DNA of 64,000 bases, from assembly GCF_030272615.1 (NCBI RefSeq), contig NC_081415.1, positions 629,215,240 to 629,279,239 on the forward strand, given 5' to 3'. Position numbers and translations under genes: made by a program. The notes beneath the pieces are model-generated. The model was not told the DNA's origin. It saw only the letters and a program-made list of their open reading frames with translations, and searched no databases. Position 1 is the stretch's first letter, and each line of letters starts with the position of its first letter. The DNA comes from Cryptomeria japonica (lineage: Eukaryota; Streptophyta; Pinopsida; Cupressales; Cupressaceae). Positions 13,301-25,935 of the stretch are shown here, piece after piece.

Positions 13301-14465
13301 TGGACCCTCTACCTTTGACCATGCATGGTGCATCATTACCAAAGTGAATCACGCCACCATCATACTCTTCCAAGGATAGAAACTTGCTCTGGTCACCAAT
13401 CATATGGTGAGAACAGCCATTGTCAATAATCCACACATTGGAATTATCAAACCAGGAGACAAGAACCTTCTTGTCTGACACATCTTCCTTGACAGCAACA
13501 AACACAATATCTTCATTTTCTTTATCTTTTGATTCCTCATCTGTGACACCTTCATCAACTGCCACAAAATAGTTTCTCTGATTTCCTCTGAATTTTTTGA
13601 ACCTTTCTAGTTTGTCCTTGTTGTTGCCATTAGGATATTTTACACCAATATGTCCTATCCGGTTACAAGAAAAGCATTTCAAAGGAAGCTTACCTCTGTA
13701 TTTGTCAATTCCTTTAGGAAGTTTCCTGGCAAGGAGAGCTTCAAATGCCATCAAAATCTCCTCATCATCCATTTCTCTGCTCTGTCTTGGTTCACCACTG
13801 GTGCTAGCTTCTTTTCCTTTCTTGGATGGTACAGCAGAAGCTTTAAAAGTTGATTTAGTCTTTTGAACACTGCCATGAAAACTATTTAGCTCATAGGCTG
13901 TCAACTTTGCAATGATGGAGTATAGGGATACCTTAGTCTTGTCTATTGATCTCAGCTCCTGAATCGCAGCAAACCTTATTGCATAGACTGGTAATAAGGA
14001 TCTCAGGACTTTGCTTACCATGGTGGAATCTTCCATTTTACCACCTTTACTCTTGATATCTCCAACAATGGTTTTGATTCTTATTCCATACTGTTGAATG
14101 GTCTCACCTTCAACCATCTGCATGTCTTCAAACTTTCCTCTAAGGCTTTCTTCCTTAGCTTGTTTTACATGCTCATCACCACCATAGATATTTTCAAGAG
14201 TATCCCATACCTCTTTGGGATTTACTTTATCTTGAACATCAATAAACTCAATGTCAGATAAACTACTAATTAGGGCTTCCATGACTTGCCCATTCTCCTG
14301 CATCTCTCTCTTTTGGTCATTGGTGAGAGTACTAGTAGGGGCAACATAGGCATTCTCAACATAGCTCCAGTGTTGAGCACCCATGCTTCTGATGTATATC
14401 TTCATTCTGTCTTTCCATATACTGAATTTTTCTCTATTAAACTTTGGACCTTCCCTCTTCATCAT
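10372..14465 (-). pseudogene. Copia gag-pol polyprotein
   Basis: Order on the minus strand: gag (14465-about 13600), with zinc knuckle CFSCNRIGHIGVKYPN in which the last Cys is Tyr; protease with WIIDNGCSHHM (active-site DNG instead of DSG); integrase with the CRECQLGK zinc segment and a core containing ILIDDCSRMMW, LRTDQGGEFTSGEF and NGLVERNKQTM (D, D, E all present); RT with TKWVFRNKLNEDG, YQMDVKSAFLNC, ALYGLKHACRAWYE and FIDDIIFGG in place of YVDD; RNase H with YTDADWAGNVDD, CDNTSTINISKN and ADIFTKPLPKA. Stops or breaks occur near 13230, 13100, 12827, 11840 and 10720. Total length fits a Copia polyprotein of about 1,360 codons. Not functional as it stands. Confidence 0.92.
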
Positions 14466-14522
14466 TAGACTGGGATCTTTACCTCAAGCAGTTAAGCTTA
14501 TGACACAGAGGACCTGGAGGAT

Positions 14523-14534
14523 GCTTTGATACCA
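14523..14534 (-). other. Primer binding site of the Copia element
   Basis: GCTTTGATACCA on the + strand is TGGTATCAAAGC on the element strand, one base off the plant initiator Met-tRNA complement TGGTATCAGAGC. It lies 2 bp from the LTR. Confidence 0.9.
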
Positions 14535-14536
14535 AT

Positions 14537-15975
14537 TGATAACACAATGATGAATGGATAGTACCAAACTGATACTGAGAGGGGGGGCTAAATTAGTACA
14601 AACAAAAGCACACTCTTAAACTGGTTTGTCACTATACACTGTGCATTGACAGACAAACACTAACACCGGTCCTTAAACAGAGTACAACCAGCAAATCCCA
14701 GAATAACTGAGACAAGCATAAACCGGTTGACACTTATCTTCTCATACAATCTAACACTTCATTTCCATTTAACCCTATGCATGAACAGGTAATCTACCAT
14801 CAAAGATATACATATAAGAAACTAGATCAACATGATTCACCGCTCAATAGAAAACAACATAGAATCACATGAAGAAGACATCACACATGACACAAATATT
14901 TTTCACATGAAAACCCAACTGGGAAAAACCACGGTGGGGATGAATACCCACAAGCTTGTTTTTGAACTCTTTAGAAGTCCGCTCTATTATGAGCCTTGTC
15001 CAGTTAAAGACCGATACAATAGGTTCTGTTAGGAACCGATCCTGTTAGGGATCACCCGGTTAAGGGTTAAACCCTGTTACAGGTTACCTTGTTAGAGGAT
15101 TTCAAGAACTTAATGGTTTTGAGTCACCCTGTTAAAGGATTTATAGCAAGCCAGTTAAAGCTACCCTATTAAGGGATTTCTCAACTGTTCAAGTGATTAG
15201 AGATCAATAGGTATTACAATGATCTGGTAGCAACACTCAATGCCAGTGCAGATCTGCTTAAGCTCCTCTTCACCTTCTACACTTACACTCTACAGGTATC
15301 ACTTCTCTCCTCTGGTCTAGCAAGAATCATGTATCTCTTCTCTTGGATACACACACACAACTTTTGCCAACAACCTCAGAAAGAATCACAACATCGACCT
15401 TATAGGAGAACAGATAGGTCGGTAGCATAAACCCTAAACCTGTTAGGTTAAGGAATTCAAACAGTTCAATCCTGACCGTTGAGCACACTGCATTAAAAGC
15501 AACACTCTTGATCCAATCTCAAGACATTCTCCATCATTCATTTTCCACCGATTTCATGGCAACTGATAACCCATCACACGTTATCACCGTTTACAGACTT
15601 CGCACATTCCTGAGGTAGATAGGAATAGTCTCCTTCATGCAAAATCCTTCACGCACACAAGGCTTACATGGCAACATGATCTATTCTTCATTATCATGCT
15701 AGCTCATCACACAAAGTCACTGGTTGAGCCACACAGGCTTCAAGCACTCCAACTAGAAACCCTGTAGTTGAGACTACCAACCGGTAGTCATACAACGCTT
15801 CCATGTGCCAATTCCCATAACCATATGTCGGTTCACCTTGAACAAACATGCCGCTTCACTTTGGCACAAATGTCAGTTCACAATATTATACTGGTTCTCT
15901 TCTCTTCATCATATTGACATGAATGACAACACATAATGTCATTATGTCCTCATACCGATTCACATAATGCCAAGA
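14537..15975 (-). repeat. 5' LTR of the minus-strand Copia element
   Basis: 1,439 bp, direct copy of 8669-10129. It begins TGATAACACAATGATGAATGG and ends CCAAGA; the normal CA end has decayed to GA. It is followed by the duplicated AAGGT at 15976-15980. Confidence 0.93.
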
Positions 15976-18900
15976 AAGGTATGTCGTATATGTCATTATA
16001 GTTAATAAAGGGTGAATCCTATACTATTAATATTCTTTATATTAACAAATTAATATTTTTTAGATTGATAGGTGAGTTTTTATTACCACCATCAAATATT
16101 CTACCTCGCTCATATCAAGAATTATCTTCCATTCTGAAAGATATTGGAATGGAGTATCAAGCAATAGATGCTTGTCCCAATATCATATTATATATCATAA
16201 ACAACATGAATTTGCAACAGAATTCCCTAAATGTCATATCAGTAGATATCCAACAGATCAAATAACAAAAAGGGTGCCTTGTAAGGTTCTTCATTATATT
16301 CCCATTATTCCATGCATGCAACGATTATTCCGGTGCACTAGCTTTGCATAATTTATGGATTACCATGCACACAATAGAAGTCAAGATGACATTATTCGAA
16401 TGCCTGTGGATGGTTTAGCATTTATGGACATAGAAGATAAGTGGCCACAGTTTAAAGAAGAACCTCGTATTATCAGGTTTTCATTGGCAGTGGACGGTGT
16501 CAATCCATTTGGAGAGATGAGATCTATTTACTTGGTGTGGTTAGTTTTTGTTATCAACAATAACACTCCTCCATGGATGTCAATAAAGAGGGAGAACATA
16601 ATGTTGGTGATGATTGTTCCAGGTATTTTATCATTTAATAGTCATCTACATTTAATTATAAATATTGCAGTAAAATGGTCATAATAATTATGCAATGTTT
16701 GTGTTCATTCAACTAGGTAAGTACCAAGTTAAAGATATGAATGTATATATTGAGCCTCTTATCGACGAGTTGCTGGAGTTATGGAATGGTGTCACTATGT
16801 ATGATGTCTCTAGACCAATAGGAAAAAGACAATTTCAATTCCATGCAATGCTTGTATGGACAATACATGATGCCCCAGGGCTAACACATTTTTGTGGTAT
16901 TTTACAATGTTCAAGTTGTGCATTATAATTATAATTATAAAAATTAACATATTTAATCCAATTATACATTATCTTGTAGGTCTTCAAACAAAGGGAAAAT
17001 TTGCATGTCCAGTTTGTGGTCCAAAGATGAAATCTCGTCATTCAAAAAGTTTAGGAAAGTAGGTGTTTGATGAGTATAGGCACTTCCTCCATAGAAATCA
17101 TGTATCGAAATACTGAAAAACATCTTTTCAATGGGAAAGAAGAGAATACATCAAAGCCACGAAGAATGACACCTTGCCTATGCAATTTGGAATATAATAG
17201 AAATAATCATCAAGATAATAGATAATGTCATTCCATCTAATGGTTTATGTTTGGAATTTGTATTTTTCTATTGTGTTTTTCTTACTAATGATGTAATTGA
17301 TGACCGTGAAGGTCATCAAGGCATTAATGACCACCTTCCAAAGGAACTAAAAATTTATTTGAGACAATTTAGTAGATTTCCCTACTACGAGAAGCTACAA
17401 ATTGTGCATTTGTTTGATACTATGCATATTGGAAAATATATAGTAGAGACATTATGGAAAATATTGGAGAGAAGGCATGACAAAGAAAAGATTGTCAAAA
17501 TTTGTAGTCACATTCAGGAATCCAATCATGCAATGAAAAATGTCATTCAATCAAATAGCAATGGAGACAAAGATTAATATAAGTGTCCTTCCTTGGTTAT
17601 TAACAGACCAGAAAAGCAATGTTATAAAAGAAGTCCTACAAAAAATTTGATATCCCACAGGATTTGTCGCGAACACAAACAGTCTCATAATAAAGAAAAG
17701 TGAATTTGGGCCAGGGATGAAACACATGATTGGCATACCTTGATTAAGGTAATCCATGTTCTTGTGTATTTATTAAATATTTGTATACTACGTATGTACT
17801 TTTCATTGTAATATGTTAGAAAACCATGAAAAGATCATTTGATAATTGTTGCAGTATGTTCTACCTCTATCTCTCCTAGACAACTTTAACAATAATGTCA
17901 AGTAAGTCATATATGATCTTGGAAAATACATGAGGTAAGTAGTGATGTTTGTTCAATTTTTTCTATAGATAATATATTTGCAATTTGTTTTACTTGTTAT
18001 GTAATATATTGTATATTATTTTGTAAAGTCTAGTTTATATATTTTTGTGTCTTGAATCTCTTCTAGGTGGTTGTCATCTAAAGAAATCCATAAAGAATAT
18101 ATTAAATATTGGAAGAGAAAAATTCCTCATTTAATGTGTGAAATGAAAAAGTGTCTACCTTCAACTTTTTTCAATGCACAAGAACACTACCTCATACACC
18201 AAGTTGAGGAGATTGAATTGTGTGGACCTATACACACTAGGTCAATGTGGATGGTTGAGAGGCACTTGAAATTTTGAAAGCTCTGGTTCAACAAAGAGCA
18301 TATCCTAAGGGTTCTATGGTCGAGGGATATATGGTATACCGAACTATGGTGTAAATTGTTGAATATCTTCCTAAGTTTGCAACAAAGATCCACGTATATC
18401 GCATTTGGGATCCCAGCCCCATTAAAAAATTCTAAGGGGATTACTTGATGGGGAAAGGTAGATTGAGGAAAGTGAGAGGTAATTATAATATTTTATTGTA
18501 GTTAATTAATTCTTAATCTTCTAAATAAATTGATTGTAAGTCGTCTATTAATTATTTGAACAGTTGGTCAGGAGTGCGATGCACTACATTTTTATATTGT
18601 AAACAATCTTGATTAGATGACGGTGTGGATTGAACAATGTCAACATTCTGGTTGCACATTAACATGGGAAGGTGTGGCTTCATTGGTTAAGGAACCTCAT
18701 CGTAATGGAGATTCTAATGTTATGCAAAGGGAAATTGATTTAGTATATGGTTTAAGAGATAAACAGGTACATATAATTTTATTAATCACCCATATGTTTG
18801 TCAACTCACAATGCAATAATTTTAACATGTTAGACACATTGCAGGTCAAACACCACAAGGCTATGTGTTGCAATGGTCATAAATTTTGCATCAAAAACTT

Positions 18901-19330
18901 GGATGTCACGAAGAAAACTTGTGATTCTAGGATAACTATTATCTTTGAGGTGACCAATATTTCATCTAGTAATGGCATACATCCTCAAGAGTCTCAAAAT
19001 TGATACTATGGCATTTTGGATGATATAATTGAGTGTGACTTTAATTCGTTCAAATTAGTTATGTTCATCGTCAAATGGTATAGGCTACGACTGAATAAAA
19101 ATGATCCTAATATAACTATTATTGAACATGATAATGGATTTACAATGGTTAATACAAGGTCATTTGAGCCAATTGGGGATGAGCCCTATGTTCTTCCAAG
19201 CTAATGTGACCAGGTATTTTACTCAGAGGTTCCACATAAACCAGGTTGGTCATTTGTTGTTAGACATGATCTAAGAGGAAGGTCGATAAAGTATAACGGG
19301 ATGGAAGAAGAAGATACCAAAGAAGAAAAA

Positions 19331-19453
<123 letters not shown>

Positions 19454-19549
19454 TCTCATCACCGTCATCGTCATCATCATCATCATGATGGTCATGATGA
19501 TGATCATGATGGTCATGATGATGAGTTGGATGAAGAAGAATATCAATGA

Positions 19550-20291
19550 CATGAATGAAATATATGACATTTTTTGAACTTTGTGTTTATTTATGCAATT
19601 TGGACTGTTTATTAGCTATGTGATGGATGGTGATTTAAAATACATATGTGATGGATTACATGTTTATGATGATACATTTGACATTTTTTGAAATTTGTGT
19701 TTATTTATCGAATGTGGATTGTCTATTAGCTATGTGATGGATGGTGATTTATGATACATATGTGATAGATTAAATGTTTATGATGATACATATGTGATGC
19801 CTATGATGCTCAATTACATATATGATGATACATATGTGATTCTTATGATGCTCATGATACATATGTATTTATTGTTTATCAAATTACAAATATAATGCTT
19901 ATGATGCCCAATTGTTGGTACTAATTTCATGTATATATTTTGTGTGATGTTGCCACCCTTGGTGTAAACAAGTAATTGACTATAGACATCATCAACCCTT
20001 TAGTTGAGGATCTTGCATAGTCTACATAAAGTAAAGGTAAAGAATAAAAAAATATACAATGATTATGATGATTGCATATTGTTCATGTTGTGTACTATGT
20101 AATTTTTAGTATACGTATCATGTAATTTTTAGCTAACATAAGATAATTGAATTACATATGCAGGAACCTGAACCCTTTTGACGAGGATCCTGCATAGTCT
20201 CATGGATCGACAGATATAAGTCAATAAACCCTATAGAAAGTTTATTTTTAAAAAATTACTAGGAAAACAAACTTTCTCAGTTCTTCAAACC
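19550..20291. repeat. Tandem duplication and AT-rich intergenic DNA after the transposase
   Basis: A unit of about 114 bp occurs twice in tandem (about 19566-19679 and 19680-19795), each starting GACATTTTTTGAA and containing TTAGCTATGTGATGGATGG. Shorter GATGATACATATGTGAT units follow. Two similar segments (about 19995-20040 and 20175-20210) share GAGGATC(T/C)TGCATAGTCT. No gene seen. Confidence 0.7.
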
Positions 20292-21915
20292 TTGACATTA
20301 GCGGCAAATCTAATACAATTATCAACACTTGAGTCCCTAGTTGGACTTATTCAATTTTTAATCTCAACGTCAACTTCAGGGTCGACTTCTTCATCAATAT
20401 TACCTTCATTTGCAAAATATCTCTCTCGTTACCAACTAACGCTCTCATTTGATGGAGTGCGGGTACCACCAAATAGGTGTTTGCCAAATGTGTCTTCCTT
20501 GAGTAAGGGAAATGTAGGAATAGTTGATGAAAGTGAGACATGTAGTAGGTCTAAAATAGGGAAATCAACTAGAGGTCTAAAGATTAGAAGAAAATTCAAT
20601 AAATGCATGGAATTTTTCCTTGCTCAGGGGGGGTCATGTTCTTATGATAATGAGACCAAACGCGACATCGATGTGCCCTTGAGGTACAAACATCTACAGA
20701 AACAATGGGTACCCAAGGAACTTCCTCCAATAAACACTAATTTTTGTGTTAACGAGAGGATATAACACATACCACCTTTTCCATTACATGGTTTGGGCCT
20801 ATTTTTCATGGATGACATAAAGGTCTATTACAACAAAGTTGTTGAATTGATGGAGTATGTTGGACCTTGTTACAATTACAAAAATTGGATGCAGATTGTT
20901 CGATATAAAAAAAGTATGCCTAGGTATGCACTATCAGCAAATTATATACAACAAAAAGATAATGATCAAAGTAAATGCATGGTTGTATACATTGATGGAA
21001 GGCCAAAAGCAATAGGGAATATTGCAGGTTTTATAAATAATATGCGACTTGGGTCAACTAATAAGTAACCCAATTGTATATTTGAGGCGCGCGAGGGAAA
21101 TTGTGTATTTGTATGTGCAATAAAATCAATAAGTGCAAGGGAAGAGCTGCTAATTGATTACAATTTGAATCGTATAGATACAAACAAAGTTACTAACATG
21201 GGGGTGGTATGTACGATATACCATTTAAACCAACCTCCAATTAATGACTCCAATATACCATCTTATTATTAAGTTTTTTTGCTAAGTCTATTGGTTTCAT
21301 CTCGCTAACCTGTTTATATTTTTTCTTTGTCACAGGGCGACTTGGATCCGTCACATAGCACAAACAGGGATGTAGGTCCCGACACTTCTATCAACCAGGT
21401 AAACCTCATTGTAATTGCACAAATTAGATAGAAGCAAACTATTACATTATTATATTATTTTCTTGAGTGTTTTAGAGTAATTTTGATAGTGTTAATAATA
21501 TTCTTATCATAGATGGATGTTTGGGGAAAGGGAAAGGAACATCCCTTACATCAACATCTCAACACAATATTAAGCAATGAGCACTACGCAATTTCCACAA
21601 ACCATATATAAGTGATAAAAATGTCTATCACAAAAATTAATAAAAAGATCATTGCTTTGGTATGCACGAACCCTCAAACTGATGAGATAAAAGATATGAT
21701 GGATCAATTGATGTAGGCATCAGAAAATATGTGAGTAAGTAGTGATGAAAGCTTTAATTATAAAAAAAATTCAATAATGGTTTTATTTTATACTCTTTTA
21801 TGTCACTAACTAAAATATGTACATGTTGTTTTTACAGATTTTCATGTCTCATCATCAACATGGTGGACATGATCAGGGTATTGCAAGTAGTGTAGGTGAT
21901 GACAATGTTCTATAA
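20292..21915 (+). pseudogene. SET-domain protein gene carried inside the CACTA element
   Basis: One frame from 20292 to about 21270 encodes an unrecognised N-terminal part (about 160 residues) and then a SET-like domain (about 20787-21171): HGLGLFF at the start, YVGPCYNYKNW, YIDGRPKAIGNIAGFINN, PNCIFEAREGNCVFVCAI and EELLIDYN. These match the SET pattern GxG, N-x-A-x-F-I-N, PNC and EEL-x-x-DY. SET proteins generally transfer methyl groups from S-adenosylmethionine to lysines; activity here is not shown. Only two stops break the frame (TAA at 20763 and at 21066), each one transition from CAA. Likely small downstream exons are at 21338-21399, about 21514-21720 and 21839-21915. The gene lies between the two transposon genes on the same strand. 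It could be a captured host gene or a standing part of this transposon family. Confidence 0.75.
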
Positions 21916-22185
21916 ATTAAAACTAATCCTTCTTTGGACTTGTGAACTTGCTTTTTTAATGTTAGTGTTATTTACACAAGCCTTTCCCTGTCTATACTAT
22001 TTCTCTCTCTTTAAAATGAATAATAATAAGTTTTGTGTGTATATATGATTGTAATAATAGTTTATTAAATTGTTAATAAATTATTTAGTTGCACAATTAG
22101 AAGTTCTCATTTAATATAATCTGATCACTGGTGATGTCTATGGAAGCTATTGATTTTTTTCTTTTATATCTCTTTTAACTTTTCT
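21916..22185. other. AT-rich spacer
   Basis: No gene or repeat recognised between the last SET-gene exon and the first copy of the dispersed minus-strand repeat. Confidence 0.4.
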
Positions 22186-23540
22186 TTGAAAGACCAACAA
22201 GACAGAATGGAACTTGACAACCAATCCTCCACACTGATATTCGAACTACAACTTTACTTCAAATCATAAAAACATAAGAAAGCACATTGAAGCAATGTAA
22301 AGAAAATAGATTGATCTCAAGGAACTAATCAAATGATTGATCAAATAGATGTCATCAAAGATAGATAGAACATTGGATCTTCATATAAATAGAGAACATG
22401 AGAGAATCAATTGATAAAGAGAACATCTGTTCTTCATATAAATAGAGAACATAAGAGAATCAACTAACAATGTACTTCACCAGTGTAGCATTTCTAGAAA
22501 ATAAAACTCAGAGTGTTGCATTAAAAATGTCTTGAAAAATGATGATAGCATGATCTCCTCTGTCTAAAATTTCTCCATATATAAGAGAATTTTGTTTGAA
22601 AATGAAAGGACATGCCCTTTCATTAAGACTCAAATGAATTAAATCTTAATTACAAACAAACTAACTAACCTAACTGACAACTGACACAAAAAACATATTA
22701 CATGAAGCTCTTATAGAACCACACTTTGTTTCATTAGACACAAAGGCTAACTTCCCAGAACTGCACCGCACTTCTGAATATGCTCCAAATAGTTCTCTAA
22801 TTTGAAAGTATCTGCATCAAAGATGACATCTCAAATAATGTTTTCCAAAGTGATAAACTGCTCCATCTGTGTTGTGGTCTCTGTTAAATCAATCCCATCC
22901 GTCTGAGCAACATTAAGGGAAACATCAAGAAGACTTTGACATTCATAAATCTACTTGTCTTTATCCTTAATTTCCCCTCTTTGATCAACTAATGTAGGAA
23001 TTCCATGTTTGATCATGTCCTTTCATTCATTATATTTCGTTTGCAATTGGACATCAAATTTGTCATGTTTTGCCAGGAGCATGTTAATTTTATCAATCTC
23101 TTTTGCATCTGCTCCTTCTAAAGTTTTCTCATGTAACTTCACACCCAATCTGTTCTTGATCCTATTGTGACACACAACATTGTCCATATTCTTTTGGAAA
23201 ATAATCCAGAACTGCACTTCTTATTTAAATCAGATCTACACTTCTTATTTAAATCAGATCTCTTCTCCCTTTTATATCTCATTGTTGAGGGAGTCACATC
23301 TTCCTTCCATGTCTTTTGATGATTCATTAACTTAATTAAATTTAATTAATTATTTTAATTATATTCTTTAATATTCTAATTTAATTTTCTTCCTTTTTAA
23401 TTCTTTTGTATTTTAGTTTACTATTATTAAATTATATTTCAAAGTAGGGACATTACAAAGACCAATAAGACAACGTGAAGTTTGACAACATGAGATAGCA
23501 CATTGAAGCAATCTAAATAAATAGATTCCATGGACTATCT
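22186..23540 (-). repeat. Unclassified coding repeat, copy A (truncated)
   Basis: Shares with 27412-28450 both noncoding sequence (GAAAGACCAA(C/T)AAGACA, the CCCTTTCATTAA region) and minus-strand protein similarity: FQKNMDNVVCHNRIKNRLG here against FQKNMDNVVSHNIISNRLG in copy B, and KLENYLEHIQK against KLEKYLEHIQK. Only the C-terminal part is present. A tandem repeat of about 24 bp (ACTTCTTATTTAAATCAGAT twice) lies at about 23215-23262, and a tandem repeat of about 57 bp at about 22377-22462. A third fragment of the same noncoding end starts at 23455. Inserted between two genes of the CACTA element. Confidence 0.75.
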
Positions 23541-23769
23541 TTTGTAAGGATTATACTAGTTTATCACTAACATTGCCCTCTTGTCACAAAATTTCATACC
23601 TTTGTCCTGCATCAAAACCTACCTTCCTTATTCTCCTTCATGTTATTGTATCATTAAGATTAGCATCGAACACTTAATAAAGGTTCATATTTATTTACAA
23701 CTCTTAATAAAGGTTCATCCTTGTTTACAATTCTTGCAGTTTTCATATATTTTATGTATTATTCTTCAG

Positions 23770-25935
23770 GTTCTGCCAATGTTCCTATGGAAAGACCGCC
23801 TCATTTGAGGTCATCCCCATCTATATTGCCAACTACAATGTTGACAATAGGCAGCATGTAGACGTCCTCTACTGCTTGTCATGTTGACCCACCCACTGTT
23901 GGTAGATCCCTCTTTTTCTCTCTCTTTTGTTATGTGTTTATTTCCCTTGAAGTGTTCTTTCTTGGGGGCATTTCATAGTGGATTCATTTTCTGCAGCAGG
24001 AGATACATATGACAATGCGCTAGAGGTGAATACTAGTGATAACATACCATCATTTCCTCGATCTTCTTGTATTGCTAGTACAAGAACGTTGCAGGCCACA
24101 TTGGTGGTGAGAGACAAAGAATTGATTCTCGAAGATACAGAAGGTTCTAGGTACATTAAAATTATTATTATATATAGTGTAATTGTAATTTACTTACTAA
24201 TGACTCATTTTGGACTAATGATCCCATGATTTTTTGTAGGAAATGGTATTTTTTATAAAAATATTAATGACATTGCATTGCAGATGTTTGGGCCCACCAT
24301 ACATAAAAGGTGGAACATCATATGTGAACTACCCTAATCCACTATTTTTATTTCACATCATTTCTAGAATAGTTTTCCTTTGATCCATTTCTTGAACTAT
24401 ATTAAAGGTATCTTCAATTCATTTCTGAATCTAATAGGTTTGTTTTTTCTTAAAAAGGTGGAATGACCAAGAAAACAGGTTAAAAGATGAACTCACAAAC
24501 CATATGGTTGAGTTGTTAGGAAATGACACATTCAACAAAACCAAGCTCCTTGAAAAAGCTGACACATATCTAAAGCATGTGAGGGACTAGTACATGACAC
24601 ATTTAGAGAAGAATGTAAAGTACGAGCATCCCCCCATGATTCCAGAGAGGGAGTGGAAGGACCTGATTTTTGATGCGAAGGAGAGAATTGAAAGGAAAAA
24701 AGGAAATACACCACCAAACAGTAGAAGAAGGTATGTGATACTATTAAGAATGTAATTATGTACTAATTACTCTTTATATTTATATAATCTATCATATTTC
24801 AAATTTTTCATAGATTGAGTGACACGTCAAAGGCAACCAAGGCAAGACAAGAAAAGCACGGGCAACACAGACTCGACTCTAGTAGTTATATAAAACTTTC
24901 CGCATGAATTGTAAGTATCAGTAAATGAAATATCACATCAAAATATTTATGAATTGCAAACAATTTTTTTTTATCAAACAATACAAGCAAAATTCACGAT
25001 ACTAAGCAAAAAAGAAGGGCTCTGAATTCAATAGAGCACCCACACAAGATGACATGAGAATTGCCTTCCAGTAAGGCTATACAGCCATGGTTGAATGGCT
25101 ATGAGAATTGAGTGGGCAAACATAAGATTCTAGTGCATTCGTCACATAGGTAAATAAGTTATATGAAAATAATTTCAAATTGAATACTTTACCAATAATC
25201 TATTTGATGTTAAGTTCCAACATAAAGTGAATTTATTTGTTTTAATTAAGCAAGCAATTATAACAATGTGCATGACATTGGAATGCAACCTGATAATCAT
25301 GGAACACAACCTCCACATGAAGGTCCAGATGTGCATCCCAGTAGTGGAGGTATTCATTTGCTATTCAAACTTTTTAATGTAATTATTAATACAAATAAAC
25401 ATCTTAAATTGTAATTGGTGTAGAAATTAATGTAACCTTTTTTGTTAATATTTTAGAGCATGTAGCTGGTGGTGACCAAGTGGAGCATGATCCGGGTAGA
25501 CAATATCAGGAACGTGATGTTCCCCAGTCAGGTAAAGAGGACCACTATTGTTTCTTTAAACAAATTTAATTGCAATTGGTGTATGTATTAATGTAACCTT
25601 TTGTATTTCAACTCCAGAGGATCTAGAGGGTGTTCAACATGTTGAGGTTGAGGCTAGACAAAATGATTTCGAAGATGATGTGGCCCCATCAGGGAAAGAG
25701 CACCATGGTTATATTCTTTAAATTAATGAAATACTTGTAACAAAAATAAAAAATGATTTGAATTTAATGCATTTCTTTGTTATTGTAGAGGACCCTCCTT
25801 TGTATTGGTGTCCTCGTCCTTAGAAGAGGACTAGGCATACATCGAGATCACGAGTAGAGGGAAGAACAACTGAAGAGAGGGGAAATGATGAAGAAAATGA
25901 TTCTGCACTTAGTCTTTATATAGCTTCAAAAAAAA
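23770..25935 (+). pseudogene. Second CACTA gene, Transposase_24-like (TNP1/TNPA position)
   Basis: A series of likely exons after good acceptors: 23770-23906, 23999-24150, 24241-24340, 24459-24730, 24813-24905, 25262-25349, 25457-25531, 25618-25692 and 25789-25935. The central part (WNDQENRLKDELTNHMVELL, PEREWKDLIFDAKERIERKK, then TSKATKARQEKHGQHRLDS) has the layout of plant Transposase_24 proteins, where a Trp-rich segment is followed by a K/R-rich N-x-x-x-x-x-H-x-G-S-like motif. In En/Spm elements the second product binds subterminal repeats; here that is inferred. The tail is acidic and contains duplicated exons. In-frame TAG at about 24589 and others make it a pseudogene. Assignment is moderate. 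Confidence 0.6.

Larger units (their letters stand above)
8669..15975 (-). mobile_element. Full-length Ty1/copia element, TSD AAGGT
   Basis: Two direct LTRs (8669-10129 and 14537-15975) enclose a minus-strand Copia polyprotein. The 5-bp duplication AAGGT flanks it exactly (8664-8668 and 15976-15980). The primer site GCTTTGATACCA (complement of the plant initiator Met-tRNA site) is at 14523-14534 and the polypurine tract complement ATCTCCCCCTTT at 10130-10141. It is 7,307 bp long. The LTRs differ by scattered substitutions and small indels, including loss of about 9 bp near 8674 and a telomere-like repeat difference, so it is not recent. It sits in a splice donor of the transposase gene. The polypurine tract followed by TTTGGCATTGATGG resembles SIRE/Maximus-type Copia elements (inference). 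Confidence 0.95.

Noticed and set aside
11584..14468. Several + strand frames (11584-11928, 11995-12294, 13597-13866 and others)
   Set aside because: They are antisense shadows of the minus-strand Copia polyprotein.
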